A stretch of DNA of 18,023 nt from Quadrisphaera sp. (GTDB taxonomy: Bacteria > Actinomycetota > Actinomycetes > Actinomycetales > Quadrisphaeraceae). Both the position numbers and the translations under genes were made by a program. This document shows, one piece after another, positions 15,625-18,023 of the stretch. Position 1 is the first letter of the stretch, and each line of letters opens with the position of its first letter. The stretch covers positions 1-18,023 of the forward strand of contig JARIBR010000021.1 of the NCBI GenBank assembly GCA_029258695.1. The letters are read 5' to 3'. Under the pieces are notes generated by a model. It was not told the origin of the DNA. It ran no database searches and saw only the letters and a program-made list of their open reading frames with translations.

Positions 15625-16113
15625 GCCCGCGACGGCGACGCCCCACGCCCCCGCTGCGACCAGGGACGCTGCCAGCTCGACGAGGACGAGGATCCCCACG
15701 GCCTTCAGCGCCGTGACCGTGGACGGCCACGCGGCGGCCACCGTGCGCAGGCGGGCCAGCTCGACGAGGAACAGGGCGCCGACGAAGAACAGCGGCAGCC
15801 CGACGACCGGGATGACGAAGAACCCCACGATCCCGGCGACCGCAGCCAGCAGGATCGCGGACCGCGGGATCTTCGCGCGCACCAGCGTGCGGCCCGCCAG
15901 GAACCACTCGAGCACCTGGCCCGCGACGAGCACCGCGGCGGCGACCCCGAAGGCGGTCCACCCGATCCAGGTCTGCTGGACCAGCGCCCACCCGAGCGTG
16001 GCGGCGGCGACGAGGAGCGGCCCGGGCAGGACCTGCACCGCGGAGCCGACCACCCCGAGCGCGATGACGAGACCGCAGACCACGGTCACGAGCACGTCGA
16101 GCTGGTCCGCCAC
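15610..16113 (-). CDS. DUF456 family membrane protein
   Basis: 167 residues, almost entirely hydrophobic, with about five membrane segments (roughly 7-28, 32-45, 50-70, 86-117 as a broken pair, 136-160). The family signature GIVGFFVIPVVGLPLFFVGALFLVE at 94-118 is clear, with conserved glycines and the terminal Glu. Function of DUF456 proteins is unknown. GTG at 16113-16111 is preferred because a TAGGCT -10 box ends 8 bases upstream and there is no Shine-Dalgarno sequence; the open frame continues upstream, through the opposite strand of trkH, but is not protein-like. The gene is divergent from trkH, with start codons only 55 bases apart. It converges on sigA with stops 28 bases apart. Confidence 0.85.
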   Translation of the reverse strand: MADQLDVLVTVVCGLVIALGVVGSAVQVLPGPLLVAAATLGWALVQQTWIGWTAFGVAAAVLVAGQVLEWFLAGRTLVRAKIPRSAILLAAVAGIVGFFVIPVVGLPLFFVGALFLVELARLRTVAAAWPSTVTALKAVGILVLVELAASLVAAGAWGVAVAGTYLR

Positions 16114-16121
16114 GGTCACCG

Positions 16122-16127
16122 AGCCTA
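16122..16127 (-). promoter_or_regulatory. -10 box of a leaderless promoter for the DUF456 gene
   Basis: On the minus strand TAGGCT (plus AGCCTA) ends 8 bases before GTG 16113. No Shine-Dalgarno sequence precedes that codon. A nearer GTG exists 2 bases after the box but is too close to be a transcribed start. Confidence 0.55.
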
Positions 16128-16129
16128 GG

Positions 16130-16144
16130 CCGCTCCGCGAGCGG
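16130..16144. repeat. Inverted repeat in the divergent DUF456/trkH promoter region
   Basis: CCGCTC at 16130-16135 and GAGCGG at 16139-16144 with a CGC centre, midway between the two -10 boxes. It may be an operator shared by both promoters or a hairpin. Short arms in GC-rich DNA, so chance is possible. Confidence 0.4.
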
Positions 16145-16156
16145 TCGGGGAGCGCG

Positions 16157-16162
16157 TAGCCT
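16157..16162 (+). promoter_or_regulatory. -10 box of a leaderless promoter for trkH
   Basis: TAGCCT (TANNNT) ends 6 bases before GTG 16169. No Shine-Dalgarno sequence is present. No clear -35. Together with the box for DUF456 it makes a compact divergent promoter pair. Confidence 0.6.
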
Positions 16163-16168
16163 CGCCCG

Positions 16169-17617
16169 GTGTTTCGCACCGGCGTCCGCGCCGCCGCCAG
16201 GTCGCCCGACCGCGACCGGGGGCCGGCCTCGCGAGGGCTGACGGCGGCCCGCCGTCGCCTCGCCGCCTTCCTCAGGCCCTCGACGCCGGCCCAGTTCGTC
16301 GTCGCTTCGTTCGTCGTGCTCGTGGTGGTCGGCACCGCGTCCCTCATGGTGCCGCTGGCCTCCGCGGCGCCGGGGGCCCCTCGCCTCGTCGAGGCGTTCT
16401 TCACGGCCGTCTCAGCCGTGACCGTGACGGGTCTGACCGTCGTCGACACCGCCTCCCACTGGACCCCGCTGGGGCAGGTCGTCATCCTCGTCCTCGTCCA
16501 GGTCGGGGGGCTCGGCATCATGACCTCGGCGTCGTTGCTGGGCCTGCTGACATTCCGGCGCTTCGGGCTGGCCTCGGCGATCGGAGCCATCGCCGAGACG
16601 CGCAGCATCGGCCCCGGTGACGTGCGCAGCGTGCTCGCGAACGTGGTCCGCACCTCGCTGGGCATCGAGGCGGTCGTCGCCGTGGTCCTCGGGCTGCGGC
16701 TCGCGATCGGCTACGGCACCTCGCCGCTGCAGGCCGCCTGGCAGGGCGTGTTCCACGCCGTGTCGGCGTTCAACTGCGCCGGGTTCGCCCTGTACAGCGA
16801 CTCGCTGATCCGCTTCCGCGACGACCCGTGGATGATCGTCCCGATCATCGTCGCGGTCCTCCTCGGGGGCTTCGGCTTCCCGGTGCTCTTCGAGATCGCC
16901 CGCAACGTCCGCGCCACGCGACGCCGGCGGGCCCGCCACTGGAGCCTCAACACCGCGCTGGTGATCGGGTCCACCGTGGTCATCCTGCCGGTGGCCTTCG
17001 CCGCCCTCGTCGCCCTGGAGTGGTCCAACACCGGCACCCTGGGGCCGCTGAGCCTCGGGGAGAAGCTGGGCAGCGGGGTCTTCGAGACCATGGCGTCGCG
17101 GTCGTCCGGCCTCACGACGGTCGACGTCTCCCAGCTGAGGGGCTCCTCCCTCCTCGTCCTCGACGTGCTGATGTTCTTCGGCTCCGGCCCGGGAGGCACC
17201 GCCGGGGGCATCAAGCTGACGACGGCGGCGGTGCTGTTCTTCGTCATCGTCGCCGAGGCCAGGGGCGAGGAGGTGGTCACCGCGTTCCGCCGCCGCCTCC
17301 CGATGTCCGTGGTGACGCTGTCCGTCTCGATCGGGCTGCTCGCCACCGGCATGGTCGTCGTGGCCACCGTGGTGCTGACGGTGATCGGAGGCGCGTCGCT
17401 GGACCGTACGCTCTTCGAGGTGGTCTCGGCCTTCTCCACCACGGGCCTGTCCACGAACCTCAGCGCGGAGCTGCCGGTGGCCGGGCAGCTCCTGCTGTGC
17501 CTGGTCATGCTGACCGGCCGGCTCGGGCCGATCACCGTCGCCACGGCGCTGTCGTTGCGTCGTCGCAAGAGCAAGCGTCTCTACGGGCTCCCGTCGGAGC
17601 GCCCGATCATCGGGTGA
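16169..17617 (+). CDS. trkH: TrkH/KtrB-type K+ channel subunit
   Basis: 482 residues, an integral membrane K+ uptake protein that works with a cytosolic TrkA/KtrA RCK protein encoded next. The four pore loops carry the expected selectivity-filter glycines: TVTGLT (G88), NCAGFA (G205), RSSGLTT (G314) and STTGLST (G426). QVGGLGIMT, after the first loop, and the glycine-rich SGPGGTAGGIKLTT intramembrane gate are KtrB/TrkH hallmarks. The N-terminal 38 residues are Arg-rich and cytosolic. The C-terminal RRKSKRLYG tail is basic. The GTG start is set by the -10 box at 16157-16162. Length is normal for KtrB-type proteins. The ktrA-like gene starts 73 bases later, probably on the same transcript. Confidence 0.95.
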   Translation: MFRTGVRAAARSPDRDRGPASRGLTAARRRLAAFLRPSTPAQFVVASFVVLVVVGTASLMVPLASAAPGAPRLVEAFFTAVSAVTVTGLTVVDTASHWTPLGQVVILVLVQVGGLGIMTSASLLGLLTFRRFGLASAIGAIAETRSIGPGDVRSVLANVVRTSLGIEAVVAVVLGLRLAIGYGTSPLQAAWQGVFHAVSAFNCAGFALYSDSLIRFRDDPWMIVPIIVAVLLGGFGFPVLFEIARNVRATRRRRARHWSLNTALVIGSTVVILPVAFAALVALEWSNTGTLGPLSLGEKLGSGVFETMASRSSGLTTVDVSQLRGSSLLVLDVLMFFGSGPGGTAGGIKLTTAAVLFFVIVAEARGEEVVTAFRRRLPMSVVTLSVSIGLLATGMVVVATVVLTVIGGASLDRTLFEVVSAFSTTGLSTNLSAELPVAGQLLLCLVMLTGRLGPITVATALSLRRRKSKRLYGLPSERPIIG

Positions 17618-17645
17618 GCCGGCCAGGGCCTGCCAGCACCACGCC

Positions 17646-17660
17646 CCCGCGCACCGCGGG
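17646..17660 (+). other. Small hairpin between trkH and trkA
   Basis: CCCGCG at 17646-17651 pairs with CGCGGG at 17655-17660 across CAC, in the 73-base gap. It could modulate the TrkH:TrkA ratio or be chance in GC-rich DNA. Confidence 0.3.
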
Positions 17661-17690
17661 CGGCGCCGTCGACATCAGGGAGGGGACGCG

Positions 17691-18023
17691 GTGAGGAACC
17701 CGTTCGCGTCATCGCCAGCGGGCATCGGGGACCGCGCCGACTCCGTCGTGGTCCTCGGTCTGGGCCGCTTCGGCCGAGCGTTGGCGCTGCAGCTCATGGA
17801 GGACGGGCGCCAGGTGCTCGGCGTCGACACCGACGAGGGCGTCGTCCAGTCCCTCCACGGGCAGCTCACCCAGGTCGCGCGCGTGGACACCACCAACGAG
17901 CAGGCCCTGCGCCAGCTGGCCATCGACGAGTTCGAGACCGCCGTGGTGGGGATCGGCAGCCACATCGAGTCCTCGATCCTCACGGCCTCGAACCTCCTCG
18001 GGTTCGGCATCGAGAAGATCTGG
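17691..18023 (+). CDS. trkA: TrkA/KtrA regulatory subunit, N-terminal RCK domain (partial)
   Basis: 111 codons are visible with no stop before the window ends, so the gene continues to the right. The NAD(H)/ATP-binding Rossmann motif GLGRFG is at 23-28, after strand SVVVLGL, and D46 in VLGVDTD ends the second strand as in KtrA/TrkA RCK-N domains. The TASNLLGFGIEKIW segment at the edge is also RCK-like. The GTG at 17691 is preceded by GGGAGGGG at 17678-17685, a strong Shine-Dalgarno sequence. RCK proteins form an octameric ring that gates the TrkH/KtrB channel in response to nucleotides. The C-terminal half is not visible, so whether it carries a TrkA-C domain cannot be said. Confidence 0.93.
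   Translation, partial: MRNPFASSPAGIGDRADSVVVLGLGRFGRALALQLMEDGRQVLGVDTDEGVVQSLHGQLTQVARVDTTNEQALRQLAIDEFETAVVGIGSHIESSILTASNLLGFGIEKIW

Overview
The window comes from a very GC-rich actinobacterium. Nearly all third codon positions are G or C, GTG starts are common, many stops overlap the next start, and the gene families (DUF4192, TlyA, SAM-IV riboswitch, a long Ala/Thr/Pro-rich primary sigma factor) are typical of Actinomycetota. The genus cannot be fixed from the sequence; a Kineosporia/Kineococcus-like or other soil actinomycete would fit (inference). This is chromosomal housekeeping DNA. I see no insertion sequence, phage gene, CRISPR array, tRNA or rRNA, and no gene-free stretch reaches 300 bases (the longest is 13695-13913, upstream of sigA).

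Region 1 (1-7105, all plus strand) keeps the gene order known from Mycobacterium tuberculosis Rv1692-Rv1700. It holds the end of a HAD-type phosphatase, a small coiled-coil protein, tlyA (rRNA 2'-O-methyltransferase), nadK (NAD kinase), recN (double-strand break repair), pyrG (CTP synthase) and an ADP-ribose-type NUDIX hydrolase. tlyA, nadK and recN are translationally coupled or almost touching. The two genes that lie between recN and pyrG in M. tuberculosis (Rv1697, Rv1698) are absent.

Region 2 (7116-9857) carries an EcsC-like protein, a DUF1232/YkvA-type small membrane protein and a DUF4192 protein, all poorly understood. Region 3 (9860-12637) is a methionine biosynthesis operon: a promoter, a clear SAM-IV riboswitch, metY (O-acetylhomoserine sulfhydrylase) and metX (homoserine O-acetyltransferase, 4-base overlap). 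A convergent NUDIX gene overlaps the 3' end of metX.

Region 4 (13293-15581) holds a single-domain universal stress protein, then sigA, the primary sigma factor, behind a leader of about 200 bases that can fold into several stems. Region 5 (15610-18023) has a DUF456 membrane protein on the minus strand, divergent from a K+ uptake pair: a TrkH/KtrB channel subunit and the start of its TrkA/KtrA regulatory subunit, which runs off the window.

The most interesting untitled signal is a repeated start architecture. At pyrG, the EcsC gene, the convergent NUDIX gene, the DUF456 gene and trkH, a TANNNT -10 box lies 6-8 bases upstream of a GTG or ATG with no Shine-Dalgarno sequence. This strongly suggests leaderless mRNAs. 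Other points worth a second look are the possible structured sigA leader, several perfect inverted repeats at promoters, and residue changes in the NUDIX and USP motifs. I found no convincing evidence for a wholly new multi-gene system.
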